From Proteobacteria bacterium SG_bin9 (GTDB lineage: Bacteria > Pseudomonadota > Alphaproteobacteria > Rhizobiales > Xanthobacteraceae): a stretch of DNA of 48,855 bases. The notes under the pieces were generated by a model that saw only the letters and a program-made list of their open reading frames with translations, did not search any database and was not told the origin of the DNA. Shown in pieces: positions 1 to 6,793 of the stretch (position 1 is its first letter; each line of letters begins with the position of its first letter). Location: positions 1 through 48,855 of the forward strand of contig LWDM01000021.1 of the NCBI GenBank assembly GCA_002083525.1. Direction: 5' to 3'. Position numbers and translations under genes: made by a program.

Positions 1-36
1 GGTTATTTCCCCCTGCCCCAATTGACCGGCGACGAG

Positions 37-76
37 GGGCGCGACCGTGGTGATGCCGGTCGCGCCCTTTTTCTTT
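37..76 (+). terminator. Rho-independent terminator of a gene upstream of the window
   Basis: An 11-bp perfect stem, GGGCGCGACCG (37-47) with CGGTCGCGCCC (57-67), has a 9-nt loop and is followed by TTTTTCTTT. It would end a plus-strand transcript entering from outside the window. Bases 1-36 show no recognisable coding sequence. Confidence 0.8.
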
Positions 77-121
77 GCCGCTGCCGCCTGGGCTTCGGTT
101 CAAAGTTCCCGAACACCCGAC

Positions 122-152
122 GAAAAAAAGCCGGGCACAAGGCCCGGCTTTT
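122..152 (-). terminator. Terminator of phyR
   Basis: Stem AAGCCGGGC (128-136) pairs with GCCCGGCTT (142-150). Read on the minus strand it lies just after the phyR stop and is followed by a run of seven T (123-129 as A on the plus strand). Confidence 0.8.
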
Positions 153-173
153 CAGTCGTCCGTCGACAGCAGA

Positions 174-980
174 TCAGGACGCAGCCGCAGTTGGCTTCCG
201 CGTGCGCGAATTCCTCTGGAAGAACAAGGCCTGGCTCGCCACCGCCGACACCATGGCCGGCTGGAATGGCTTCGAAATCAGGAACGCCGGCTCCGGTCGC
301 TCGCCGGTGAGGAAGCGTTCCGGATAGGCGGTGATGAACACCACCGGCACCTCGAAAGCCTTCAGAAGCTCGTTGACCGCATCGAGGCCCGAGCTGCCGT
401 CGGCGAGCTGGATGTCCGCCAGGATCAGGCCCGGCCGCTTTTTGCCCGCAATGGCGACGGCATCGGTATGGGTGCGGGCGACGCCAATGACGTTATGGCC
501 GAGGTTCTTGACCAGGCTTTCGAGATCCATCGCGATAAACGTCTCGTCCTCGATGATCAGCACATCGGTCGCAATCTCAGCCGCCATTTCCCGGCCGGCG
601 GTATCCGCAAGCTGACGAATCTCGGCGACATCCTTTTTCAGGATGAAGGCGACGTCCTCTTCCGGGAATCCCTCAAGCGACAGCAGGAGAAACGCCTGGC
701 GCGGCAGCGGCGTAATGTTGGACAGCCGCCGCTCCGACGGCACCTGCAGGAACGGCGAATCGGCGTTGTCGTTGACCGACACCGAATTCCAGATTTGGGT
801 GAACAGCCGGAACAGGCCGGCTCGCGGACCATATTTCTCGTCCAGCAAGCCCGGATCCTGCAGCAATGCCTCGAGCATCGCTGCGACGTAAGCGTCGCCG
901 GAGGTTTGGCTTCCCGTCAGGGCGCGGGCGTAGCGCCGCAGCAGCGGCAGGTGTTCGGCAACAATTTGAGATCGAGACAT
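174..980 (-). CDS. phyR: PhyR, general stress response anti-anti-sigma response regulator
   Basis: This 268-residue protein has a sigma-factor-like N-terminal half (about 1-130) fused to a receiver domain (about 138-255). The receiver shows the acidic pair E144/D145 (LIIEDE), the phospho-acceptor Asp189 (LILADIQL) and the conserved Lys237 (ISKPF). In this family, phosphorylated PhyR binds the anti-sigma factor NepR through its sigma-like domain and frees EcfG; partner and divergent position here fit that. An upstream start at 1010 is possible, but ATG at 980 has GGAGTGGGG directly before it and gives the usual N-terminus. Length matches the family. A strong terminator follows. Confidence 0.95.
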   Translation of the reverse strand: MSRSQIVAEHLPLLRRYARALTGSQTSGDAYVAAMLEALLQDPGLLDEKYGPRAGLFRLFTQIWNSVSVNDNADSPFLQVPSERRLSNITPLPRQAFLLLSLEGFPEEDVAFILKKDVAEIRQLADTAGREMAAEIATDVLIIEDETFIAMDLESLVKNLGHNVIGVARTHTDAVAIAGKKRPGLILADIQLADGSSGLDAVNELLKAFEVPVVFITAYPERFLTGERPEPAFLISKPFQPAMVSAVASQALFFQRNSRTRKPTAAAS

Positions 981-1081
981 CCCCACTCCATCAACGTTGC
1001 GCACCCGCAAAGACCTGTGGCGGCGGCGGCCGCCGCTTCCCTGCGCATGCCATCTTGCGCCTGACGACTCCCGAAAGCGAT

Positions 1082-1107
1082 AAAAGTTCCCCGATCCCGG
1101 AACTTTT
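1082..1107. promoter_or_regulatory. Perfect dyad carrying two opposed GGAAC (-35-like) elements
   Basis: AAAAGTTCC (1082-1090) and GGAACTTTT (1099-1107) form a perfect inverted repeat with an 8-nt spacer in the phyR/nepR intergenic region. GGAAC is the -35 element known for EcfG sigma factors. The plus-strand copy has a matching -10; the minus-strand copy, toward phyR, does not have a clear one at 16-17 nt. Confidence 0.6.
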
Positions 1108-1123
1108 CAGCAGAACCCGCATT
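1099..1123 (+). promoter_or_regulatory. Candidate EcfG-dependent promoter of nepR-ecfG
   Basis: GGAAC (1099-1103), 16 nt, then CATT (1120-1123) resembles the EcfG consensus GGAAC-N16/17-CGTT with one mismatch. Positive autoregulation of nepR-ecfG is known in relatives. The leader to the nepR ATG would be about 100 nt. Confidence 0.6.
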
Positions 1124-1229
1124 AGACCTTCCATACGTCTCGCGAATGAAGCCGGGGCGGACGGGGAAAGACCAGATATTAGAGCGAGTTAGCCGGTTAC
1201 CGGCGCTTGGGAAAGTCACGGATTCGCAG

Positions 1230-1481
1230 ATGAAAGACATAAAGCCACAAGCAGCCAAGCCCGCGGGGCCTGGCAAAACGGGCGGACTGAATTCCGAAAT
1301 TCAGTCCCGGATCGGGCACCAACTGCGGGCGATGTACGATGACGTGGTGCGTCAGGGCGTTCCGGACCGATTTGCTGATTTGATCCGGAAACTCGACACA
1401 CCTGAAGCCAATGCCGCAACCGCCGGTTCAGGATCGGCGAACGAAACCAATCTTGCGGCCAAAACCGATGGGAGGGACTAA
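1230..1481 (+). CDS. nepR: NepR, anti-sigma factor for EcfG
   Basis: A small (83 aa) protein with the NepR core at about 20-57: SEIQSRIGHQLRAMYDDVV, then a VPDRFADLI stretch, which are the two helices that hold the sigma factor. The flanking Lys/Pro-rich head and Ala/Gly-rich tail look disordered, as usual. I chose ATG 1230 over the in-frame ATG at 1146 because the longer form adds 28 unrelated residues; the ribosome-binding site is weak in either case. Its TAA overlaps the ecfG ATG (TAATG), so anti-sigma and sigma are translationally coupled. Divergent phyR encodes its antagonist. Confidence 0.9.
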   Translation: MKDIKPQAAKPAGPGKTGGLNSEIQSRIGHQLRAMYDDVVRQGVPDRFADLIRKLDTPEANAATAGSGSANETNLAAKTDGRD

Positions 1482-2026
1482 TGCCCCTCACAGACTCCCT
1501 TCGGGATCAGATTCTGGCAACCGTGCCGAGCTTGCGCGCCTTCGCGATGTCGCTGAGCGGCAACAGTGATCGCGCCGACGACCTGGTGCAGGAAACGCTG
1601 CTCCGCGCGCTTGCCAACATCGACTCGTTCCAGCCCGGCTCAAACCTGCCGGCGTGGCTGTTCACGATCTTGCGTAACCTGTTCCGCTCGGACTATCGCA
1701 AGCGGCGCCGTGAGGTCGAGGATGCGGACGGCAGCTATGCCGAAACGCTGAAATCGCAACCAAGCCAGAGCGGCCACCTCGAGTTCGAGGAATTCCGCGT
1801 GGCGCTCGAGAAGCTGCCGCAGGACCAGCGTGAAGCGCTGATCCTCGTCGGGGCCTCCGGGTTCTCATATGAAGATGCGGCGGCGATCTGCGGCTGCGCG
1901 GTCGGCACCATCAAGAGCCGCGTCAACCGTGCGCGGTCGAAATTGAGCGCAATGCTCTACGTGGACAGCGCCGAGGATTTCGGTCCGGACAATACGGTTC
2001 GCGCAGTGATCGGCGGCAACGGCTGA
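1481..2026 (+). CDS. ecfG: EcfG-type ECF sigma factor of the general stress response
   Basis: This 181-residue protein has a region 2 domain (about 10-80; DRADDLVQETLLRAL, then the LPAWLFTILRNLFRSDYRK helix) and a region 4 helix-turn-helix (about 108-160; LPQDQREALILVGASGFSYE followed by GCAVGTIKSRVNRAR). It is the two-domain architecture of EcfG/RpoE4 sigma factors, which direct RNA polymerase to GGAAC promoters during stress. A GGAGGG ribosome-binding site lies inside the nepR end, 4 nt before the ATG. A strong terminator follows at 2089-2119. Confidence 0.93.
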   Translation: MPLTDSLRDQILATVPSLRAFAMSLSGNSDRADDLVQETLLRALANIDSFQPGSNLPAWLFTILRNLFRSDYRKRRREVEDADGSYAETLKSQPSQSGHLEFEEFRVALEKLPQDQREALILVGASGFSYEDAAAICGCAVGTIKSRVNRARSKLSAMLYVDSAEDFGPDNTVRAVIGGNG

Positions 2027-2088
2027 GCCGTTGCCGCGTTGCGCTCGGAAGGCAACGTCGAGAAGCCAAAAACAAAAATCAGAAACTA

Positions 2089-2119
2089 AAAAGCGGCCAA
2101 CCCAGTTGGCCGCTTTTTT
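2089..2119. terminator. Bidirectional terminator between ecfG and the 27-aa gene
   Basis: AAGCGGCCAA (2091-2100) pairs with TTGGCCGCTT (2106-2115) around a 5-nt loop. Six T follow on the plus strand (2114-2119), and five A precede it (2088-2092), so it can end both ecfG and the convergent small gene. Confidence 0.85.
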
Positions 2120-2140
2120 GAAGTGAAGCTCGCCGGTTCG

Positions 2141-2224
2141 TCAGCTCAGTCCACCGAAAGCCCAGATCAGAACCAGGATCGGAAGCGGAATACCGAGCAG
2201 CCAAAGCAACAGATAACGTCCCAT
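2141..2224 (-). CDS. 27-residue single-pass membrane peptide, candidate stress-regulon member
   Basis: The ATG at 2224 has GGAGGG 6 nt upstream, the best ribosome-binding site nearby. The product is almost wholly one hydrophobic helix (LLLWLLGIPLPILVLIWAFG) with a proline pair in the middle and one Arg near the start, so it should sit in the inner membrane. I do not recognise the family or a function. A GGAAC-N16-CATT promoter candidate (2261-2285) starts about 37 bp before the ATG. A longer in-frame reading from 2344 adds 40 residues of non-protein-like composition and was not used. Confidence 0.65.
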   Translation of the reverse strand: MGRYLLLWLLGIPLPILVLIWAFGGLS

Positions 2225-2260
2225 ATCACCCTCCAGACATCTGACATGTGATGTCAAAAC

Positions 2261-2285
2261 AATGTCTGGCGGCGGGCTTTGTTCC
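2261..2285 (-). promoter_or_regulatory. Candidate EcfG-type promoter for the 27-aa peptide
   Basis: On the minus strand GGAAC (2285-2281), 16 nt, then CATT (2264-2261), the same -10 and spacing as the nepR promoter candidate. Predicted transcription starts near 2254, leaving a leader of about 30 nt. Confidence 0.5.
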
Positions 2286-2288
2286 GGC

Positions 2289-3953
2289 CTACGCGCGTTT
2301 GGCAGGCGCCTGCAATCGTCCAGTTCGCAAGATTTCCGGCGCATCGAGGACCGTGCTCATCGGCGCGGAAAGTTCATAAACGTAGCTCACGTCGGTGAAG
2401 TAACTCTTCGACGAGCCGCCAAGCGCTTCCGGCGCGACGCGTTCGAGCAGAATGCGGCCGAAGTCACTGTCGGCCCGGCGCGTCGCTTCGCTGGTGTTGA
2501 ACTCCTCCCAGCGGAAATTGAAAACGGTGTTCGGCTCATCGCCGCTCAGCGACCACTGCGCAACCACGTTGGGGTGCTTGCCGACCAGCGAAAGCCCCTC
2601 GTCGGAATGCGAGGCCAGCTCGAAAAACAACAGCGCAAGACTTTGCGCGGCGCGCGCGCTGACGACGAGATCAGGCCCGCTCAGGGAAATGCGTTCCGCA
2701 TGCGGGATTGCGCGTGCCTCGAACAGCCCCTTCAGCTTCACGCCTTGCCATTGGCTATCGCTGAGCAGCGTTACGACATGCGACATGGCGTGGATGCGGC
2801 CAATCAAGAGTTCGCGGGCAACGTTGAGATCGACACCGGGCCGCACCGTCCGGGTCACAATCGACTGGATCACAGCCAGAATGTTTTTCACGCGATGATT
2901 GAGCTCATCGATGACCGCGGTCAGCCGGTGCTCGAAGTTGATGCGGGTTTCGATCTCGCGGGTCAGCCGGAGATTGCTATGCACCACATAGCCCAGGATT
3001 CCGCAGATCACGCTGGTGAGCGCGATGCCGATCAGCGCAACGATACCGGCGATATCGCGCGCGCGGATCGACGGTTCGGTCTTCGGATAATACGTGAGCG
3101 TCCAGTCGCGGCCGCCGAAGATCACGGTGCGAGCCCAACCTTGCACCCCTTCCGGCCGCCGAACAGGAGCCGTGGTTACATTGCCGTCGGCATCCGCGCG
3201 CAGCTCCTGCTCAGGATTGGCCGGGTCAATCAGCGAAACGGAAAATGGCGCCGCGCCGTCGCTCGGCAGCATCAGCGGCGCAAGCCGGTACGAGATGGTG
3301 ATGTAGCCGAGCAGATCGTTGGACGTTTCGCGATTGACTGGTGCCACGAGAATGACGCCTGTCGCCCCTTCGCTCATCAATCGCAAGGGATTGGAGCTGA
3401 TCGGTTTGCCTTCGCGGGCGCTGCGCGCCAGCACCGGTCCGAGATTCGGGCTTTTCTCCAGCGAGCGGCCGGCAAAGGCCATGGTCGTCGGGGTCTTGGG
3501 CTCAACATCCATTACGACAAGCTGCGGTTCACGAACCGAAGCAGGATCGAGCGGCGTTTCATCAAAGTTGCGGATCGACGGTTTGGGATAACCGGCCCGC
3601 TTCAACTCCGCCTCAGCCGCGGCAAGGTCGGCGGGCGAGATACGCGCGATCCAGCTCACGGTCGCGAAGTCCGTCCGCGAGGCGACAATCGCCGGCCGTA
3701 ACGGCTTCAGCGTGTCGGACTGATAGAACGACGGCGACCGGAACAAGCCGACAGCAACCCGCATCAACAGCTCGCGCTCCCCAAGCCGGTCCTGCACCGC
3801 ACTGGCATGGCTGTCGATCGCGCGTGCCAAAGCGAGTTGATCGAGCGATTGCTCCTGATCGTAGACTCGCAACGCGGTCAGGCCCGAGGCAACGACCCCG
3901 AGCAAGGCCACCAGCACGATCATGATTCCCAACCGAAACACGCGACTACTCAA
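2289..3953 (-). CDS. Membrane sensor histidine kinase, CHASE-like sensor and HWE-type core, with divergent ATP-binding site
   Basis: This 554-residue protein has a transmembrane helix at about 10-29, an extracytoplasmic CHASE-like region to about 298, a second helix at about 302-325, and an HWE/HisKA_2-type dimerisation motif with phospho-acceptor His353 (ELNHRVKN). Kinases of this type feed PhyR in other alphaproteobacteria, and the location supports that role here. The N box, normally HELATNA.KYGAL, reads ELASHSDEGLSL (445-456): the Asn is His449. The G-box region keeps only FG (498-499). Kinase activity is thus doubtful; a phosphatase or non-canonical role is possible. The start is uncertain: TTG 3953 has no clear ribosome-binding site, while ATG 3923 has GGGAA before it. 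Confidence 0.8.
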   Translation of the reverse strand: MSSRVFRLGIMIVLVALLGVVASGLTALRVYDQEQSLDQLALARAIDSHASAVQDRLGERELLMRVAVGLFRSPSFYQSDTLKPLRPAIVASRTDFATVSWIARISPADLAAAEAELKRAGYPKPSIRNFDETPLDPASVREPQLVVMDVEPKTPTTMAFAGRSLEKSPNLGPVLARSAREGKPISSNPLRLMSEGATGVILVAPVNRETSNDLLGYITISYRLAPLMLPSDGAAPFSVSLIDPANPEQELRADADGNVTTAPVRRPEGVQGWARTVIFGGRDWTLTYYPKTEPSIRARDIAGIVALIGIALTSVICGILGYVVHSNLRLTREIETRINFEHRLTAVIDELNHRVKNILAVIQSIVTRTVRPGVDLNVARELLIGRIHAMSHVVTLLSDSQWQGVKLKGLFEARAIPHAERISLSGPDLVVSARAAQSLALLFFELASHSDEGLSLVGKHPNVVAQWSLSGDEPNTVFNFRWEEFNTSEATRRADSDFGRILLERVAPEALGGSSKSYFTDVSYVYELSAPMSTVLDAPEILRTGRLQAPAKRA

Positions 3954-4159
3954 ACTGACGTTGGATGGGATGACGCTCGTTCAGGAGCGCTGATGCAATG
4001 GCGCCTCTGGAGGGGATCTGGCGAAAAGCGAATAAACGGAGAAAAGACAAAACTGCAATTCCCGGTTGCAGGCGAAGATGCCCAGCAATGAGCCTGAGCA
4101 GCATAATTCCGATCCCCCGCCCTGGGTTCCATGGCCAGACAGGATTTTTTGGGATCGCC

Positions 4160-4354
4160 TCAGTTGGCGTGTTCAGGTGTAAACCCGGGCGATGGCGGGA
4201 CCATGGAGGCCTTGCGCAATAGCTCGCTCAGTGGCGGCCGGGTCAGGCCGGTATGATCCAGCCGCGGCTGGGCTCGCGCCAGCATCAGGCCGATAACCAT
4301 CAGGATGATGCCTGCGAAGACCAGCCCCAGAAACATTTTGCCGTAGTCGCGCAT
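4160..4354 (-). CDS. Small membrane protein of unknown function (64 aa)
   Basis: The N-terminus (MRDYGKMF) is followed by a strong transmembrane segment (about 8-25, FLGLVFAGIILMVIGLML) and a Pro-rich tail of about 38 residues. The family is not recognised. ATG 4354 is the first start; the ribosome-binding site is weak (AGG 9 nt upstream). The candidate EcfG promoter at 4386-4410 sits 32 bp upstream. It lies between the stress kinase and ureG. The reading could be spurious, but hydrophobicity and promoter placement favour a real gene. Confidence 0.55.
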   Translation of the reverse strand: MRDYGKMFLGLVFAGIILMVIGLMLARAQPRLDHTGLTRPPLSELLRKASMVPPSPGFTPEHAN

Positions 4355-4385
4355 CTGACCAAACCTGCACCCGTGTCGAGAGGCT

Positions 4386-4410
4386 AACCGTCTCGAGGCG
4401 GAAGCGTTCC
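4386..4410 (-). promoter_or_regulatory. Candidate EcfG-type promoter for the 64-aa membrane protein
   Basis: On the minus strand GGAAC (4410-4406), 16 nt, GGTT (4389-4386): only the first base of the -10 CGTT differs. The predicted start is near 4379, about 25 nt before the ATG at 4354. Confidence 0.5.
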
Positions 4411-4496
4411 GGCGTCCGGGCCGGACAGGAAGGATTCTGCGGCCCGGGTGTGGCCAAACCGCCTCGCCGGATTAACGCCTCCGGGTCGCCGCCGGT

Positions 4497-5117
4497 CTAA
4501 AGACCACCCTTGGCCTCGATGAAGCTGATGATGCGGTCGAGCCCCTGGCTTTTCTTAAGATTGGTCATGACGAACGGCCGCTCTCCGCGCATCCGCTTGG
4601 CATCGGTATCCATCTTTTCCAGCGACGCACCGACATGGGGGGCAAGGTCGATCTTGTTGATAACGAGAAGATCGGAACGGGTGATGCCGGGCCCCCCCTT
4701 TGAAGGAATTTTGTCACCGGCCGAAACGTCGATGACATAGATCGTGAGGTCGGCGAGTTCCGGCGAGAATGTAGCCGCGAGGTTGTCGCCACCGGACTCG
4801 ATCAGCACCAGATCGAGATTCGGGAACTTGGCGCGCATCTCGGCGACCGCCGCAAGATTCATCGAGGCGTCTTCACGAATGGCAGTGTGCGGACAGCCGC
4901 CGGTCTCGACACCGGCGATACGATCCGGAGTTAGCGAGCCCGACCGCACCAGAAATTCGGCATCCCATCGGGTGTAGATGTCGTTGGTGATGGCGGCGAC
5001 GTCGTACTTGTCGCGCAGGCTCTTGCAGAGAAGATCCATCAGCGCCGTCTTGCCGGAGCCGACAGGACCGCCGATGCCGACGCGAAGGGGACCGTTGAAA
5101 CCAGCCATCGTTGTCAC
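4497..5117 (-). CDS. ureG: UreG, urease accessory GTPase
   Basis: SIMIBI-class GTPase that supplies energy for nickel insertion into urease together with UreD, UreE and UreF. The P-loop GGPVGSGKT is at 16-24; ITNDIYT (43-49), the metal-binding Cys-Pro-His (GGCPHTA, about 73-79), ESGGDN and the guanine-specificity NKID are all present. Length 206 aa is standard. Two starts are close: GTG 5117 and ATG 5108; the ATG gives MAGFNGPLRVGIGG, a more usual N-terminus. It is the last gene of the urt-ure block, 13 nt after ureF. Confidence 0.97.
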   Translation of the reverse strand: MTTMAGFNGPLRVGIGGPVGSGKTALMDLLCKSLRDKYDVAAITNDIYTRWDAEFLVRSGSLTPDRIAGVETGGCPHTAIREDASMNLAAVAEMRAKFPNLDLVLIESGGDNLAATFSPELADLTIYVIDVSAGDKIPSKGGPGITRSDLLVINKIDLAPHVGASLEKMDTDAKRMRGERPFVMTNLKKSQGLDRIISFIEAKGGL

Positions 5118-5130
5118 TCGCTTTCAGAAA

Positions 5131-5823
5131 TCACGACCGAAACAGCCGCGTGTATTGGGTCTCATGGCGCATGCTGGCGATGTCGGCGCGGAACGTCGCA
5201 CTGCCCAGATCGTCGAGCGTTGCTGACAGCGCACGTTCGGCACAACGGCTCGCATCGCTCTCCAGCGCCGCGAGCGTGTGCTGACCATCGGTCTGGCCCA
5301 GCGGAATTAGCCGCACGCCGGCGGAAATCCAGTTCGAGATCACCGCATGCAGGAACGCATGCAGTGACGGAGCCGGTGGCAAGTTATGCAGCGCGCTGAC
5401 GAGACCGACGGCGACTGGATAAGCGATCGGGCTCGAAATATTCGCCAGCGCATCGTCAAGCCCCGGCGCGTTCCATGCTGACTTCGTGGCATCGACGAAA
5501 GCCTTGCCCTGCGCCGTGGTTTCGAGATGCCGCTCGCGGGACGTGACATAGGCAGCGGCGAGTTCGGCAACCGATGCCAGCGCCGCAAAGTCACGCGCGG
5601 CAGCGGTACGATGTGCATGAACGACGAATATCGCGTCGCACAGACCCGCGCCATCCGACAGCATCGCTGCGATCCAGCCCTGCAACGTCGCGGCATCGTG
5701 GATATCGCCGGCTTCGACCGCCCACTCAATTCCGCTCGAGAAAGCGAACGAGCCGACCGGAAACGACGGCGACAGCCATGTCATCAACCGGTAGAGCACG
5801 GCCGGGTCAGCAGGCTCCTGCAT
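5131..5823 (-). CDS. ureF: UreF, urease accessory protein
   Basis: UreF bridges UreD-bound apo-urease and UreG and gates nickel delivery. Conserved family signature LMTWLSPSFPVGSFAFSSGIE begins near residue 12, and the C-terminal helix ends RHETQYTRLFRS, typical of UreF. From ATG 5823 the protein is 230 aa, the family length, with GGAGG 11 nt upstream. In-frame ATGs at 5865 and 5871 overlap the end of ureE and cannot be excluded; still further upstream the frame only reads through the histidine codons of ureE as Met/Thr/Ile and is not protein. Confidence 0.95.
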   Translation of the reverse strand: MQEPADPAVLYRLMTWLSPSFPVGSFAFSSGIEWAVEAGDIHDAATLQGWIAAMLSDGAGLCDAIFVVHAHRTAAARDFAALASVAELAAAYVTSRERHLETTAQGKAFVDATKSAWNAPGLDDALANISSPIAYPVAVGLVSALHNLPPAPSLHAFLHAVISNWISAGVRLIPLGQTDGQHTLAALESDASRCAERALSATLDDLGSATFRADIASMRHETQYTRLFRS

Positions 5824-5848
5824 CGCAGGCACATCCTCCACCGGCGGC

Positions 5849-6472
5849 TTAGTGCCCGTGGTCATGAGCATGGGAATGGCCATGATGATGATCGTGGTCG
5901 TGATGATCGTGGTTGCAGCCGGGACCATGCTCGTGATGGTGATCATGATGGCCATGGTCGTGGTGGCCGTGCGCATGATCATGGTGATGATCATGGCCGT
6001 GCGCGTGAGCATGCGCCGACGCATGAGCGTGGGCGTGGCCACTCGTGTTGTAGGCGCCGCCTTCCGGATCAAACGGCGCCTCGATTTCGATCACCCGCGC
6101 TCCGAGGCCGCGCAGCATGTCTTCGATTACATGATCGCGGCGAATGCGCAGCGCCTTCGGCATGATCTGTGTCGGCAGGTGGCGGTTGCCGAGGTGCCAG
6201 GCCAGCCGCACCATATGCAGCGGATCGGCGCTGCGCACTTCGATCAACGGCTCCGGCGCTGCGACCACTTCGATCAAGCGCCCGTCCTCGAGTACAAGTG
6301 CATCGCCGCCGCGCAGCGCAACGGCCTCCGGCAGATCGAGCACGAACGAGAGCCCGCGCGTCCCCGTCATCGCCACCCGCCGGCGATGCCGATCGTCGAA
6401 ATCGAGCACCACCGTATCAGCGGCGGCTTCCTTCCACTGAGGCTGACGAATGACTTTGGTCGCGCGAAGCAT
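5849..6472 (-). CDS. ureE: UreE, urease nickel metallochaperone with an extreme histidine-rich tail
   Basis: The protein has 207 residues. The body has the UreE peptide-binding N-terminal and metal-binding C-terminal domains (TRGLSFVLDLPEA; LAWHLGNRHLPTQI with the dimer-interface metal His). The last 62 residues contain 33 His by my count, mostly HD, HG and HA repeats with one Cys; such tails bind and store several nickel ions. The start at ATG 6472 gives MLRATKVI; GTG 6484 is an alternative and would overlap the preceding gene. The gene almost abuts the monooxygenase-like gene ending at 6481. Confidence 0.95.
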   Translation of the reverse strand: MLRATKVIRQPQWKEAAADTVVLDFDDRHRRRVAMTGTRGLSFVLDLPEAVALRGGDALVLEDGRLIEVVAAPEPLIEVRSADPLHMVRLAWHLGNRHLPTQIMPKALRIRRDHVIEDMLRGLGARVIEIEAPFDPEGGAYNTSGHAHAHASAHAHAHGHDHHHDHAHGHHDHGHHDHHHEHGPGCNHDHHDHDHHHGHSHAHDHGH

Positions 6473-6480
6473 GCTGGCCG

Positions 6481-6780
6481 TCACATTCTCTCGACGTTGC
6501 CGTCGCTGATGATCTCGATCTCCGTCGGCGACACCTTGAACGGCGCCGACAGGGCCCGCCACGTCTTCATGTGCGGCGAGCGGGCGTGCGCAGCGAGATC
6601 TTCCCGCGTCGCCCAGCGCTCGACCACGACGAAACGGTTGGGGTCGTTCACGCTGACATGGCTGTCATAGTAGATGCAGCCCTTTTCCTTCTGCGTCTCG
6701 GCGATGCACTCCTTGGCCCCCGCCAAATATGCGTCGCGGTTCTCCGGCTTCACTTGCGTGGTGGCGACAACGTAAATCAT
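6481..6780 (-). CDS. Antibiotic-biosynthesis-monooxygenase (ABM) domain protein, YgiN-like, copy 2
   Basis: This 99-residue protein fits a single ABM ferredoxin-like fold: MIYVVATTQVKPENRDAYLAG opens the first strand and helix, then GCIYYDSHVSVNDPNRFVV and ERW. Such proteins are cofactor-free or quinol monooxygenases, but many have no known substrate. GAGGAGG lies 6 nt before the ATG. It is 13 nt downstream of a paralogue (6794-7093) with 51 of 99 positions identical by my ungapped comparison. Position inside the urease operon, between ureC and ureE, is unusual and gives no clear functional clue. Confidence 0.85.
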   Translation of the reverse strand: MIYVVATTQVKPENRDAYLAGAKECIAETQKEKGCIYYDSHVSVNDPNRFVVVERWATREDLAAHARSPHMKTWRALSAPFKVSPTEIEIISDGNVERM

Positions 6781-6793
6781 GGTGCCTCCTCGC

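Noticed and set aside
2262..3701. Plus-strand ORF of 479 aa opposite the histidine kinase
   Set aside because: The minus-strand reading has membrane helices and the kinase motif; this one is Arg-rich with no recognisable domain.
4126..4130. GGAAC on the minus strand upstream of the kinase as an EcfG -35
   Set aside because: At 16-17 nt the -10 would be GAAT or AATT, a poor match to CGTT, so I did not call a promoter.
5852..6670. Plus-strand ORF of 272 aa rich in Met and Val, looking like a membrane protein
   Set aside because: It is the complement of the histidine codons in the ureE tail. The hydrophobicity comes from reading ATG/GTG repeats, and the rest of the frame is not protein-like.
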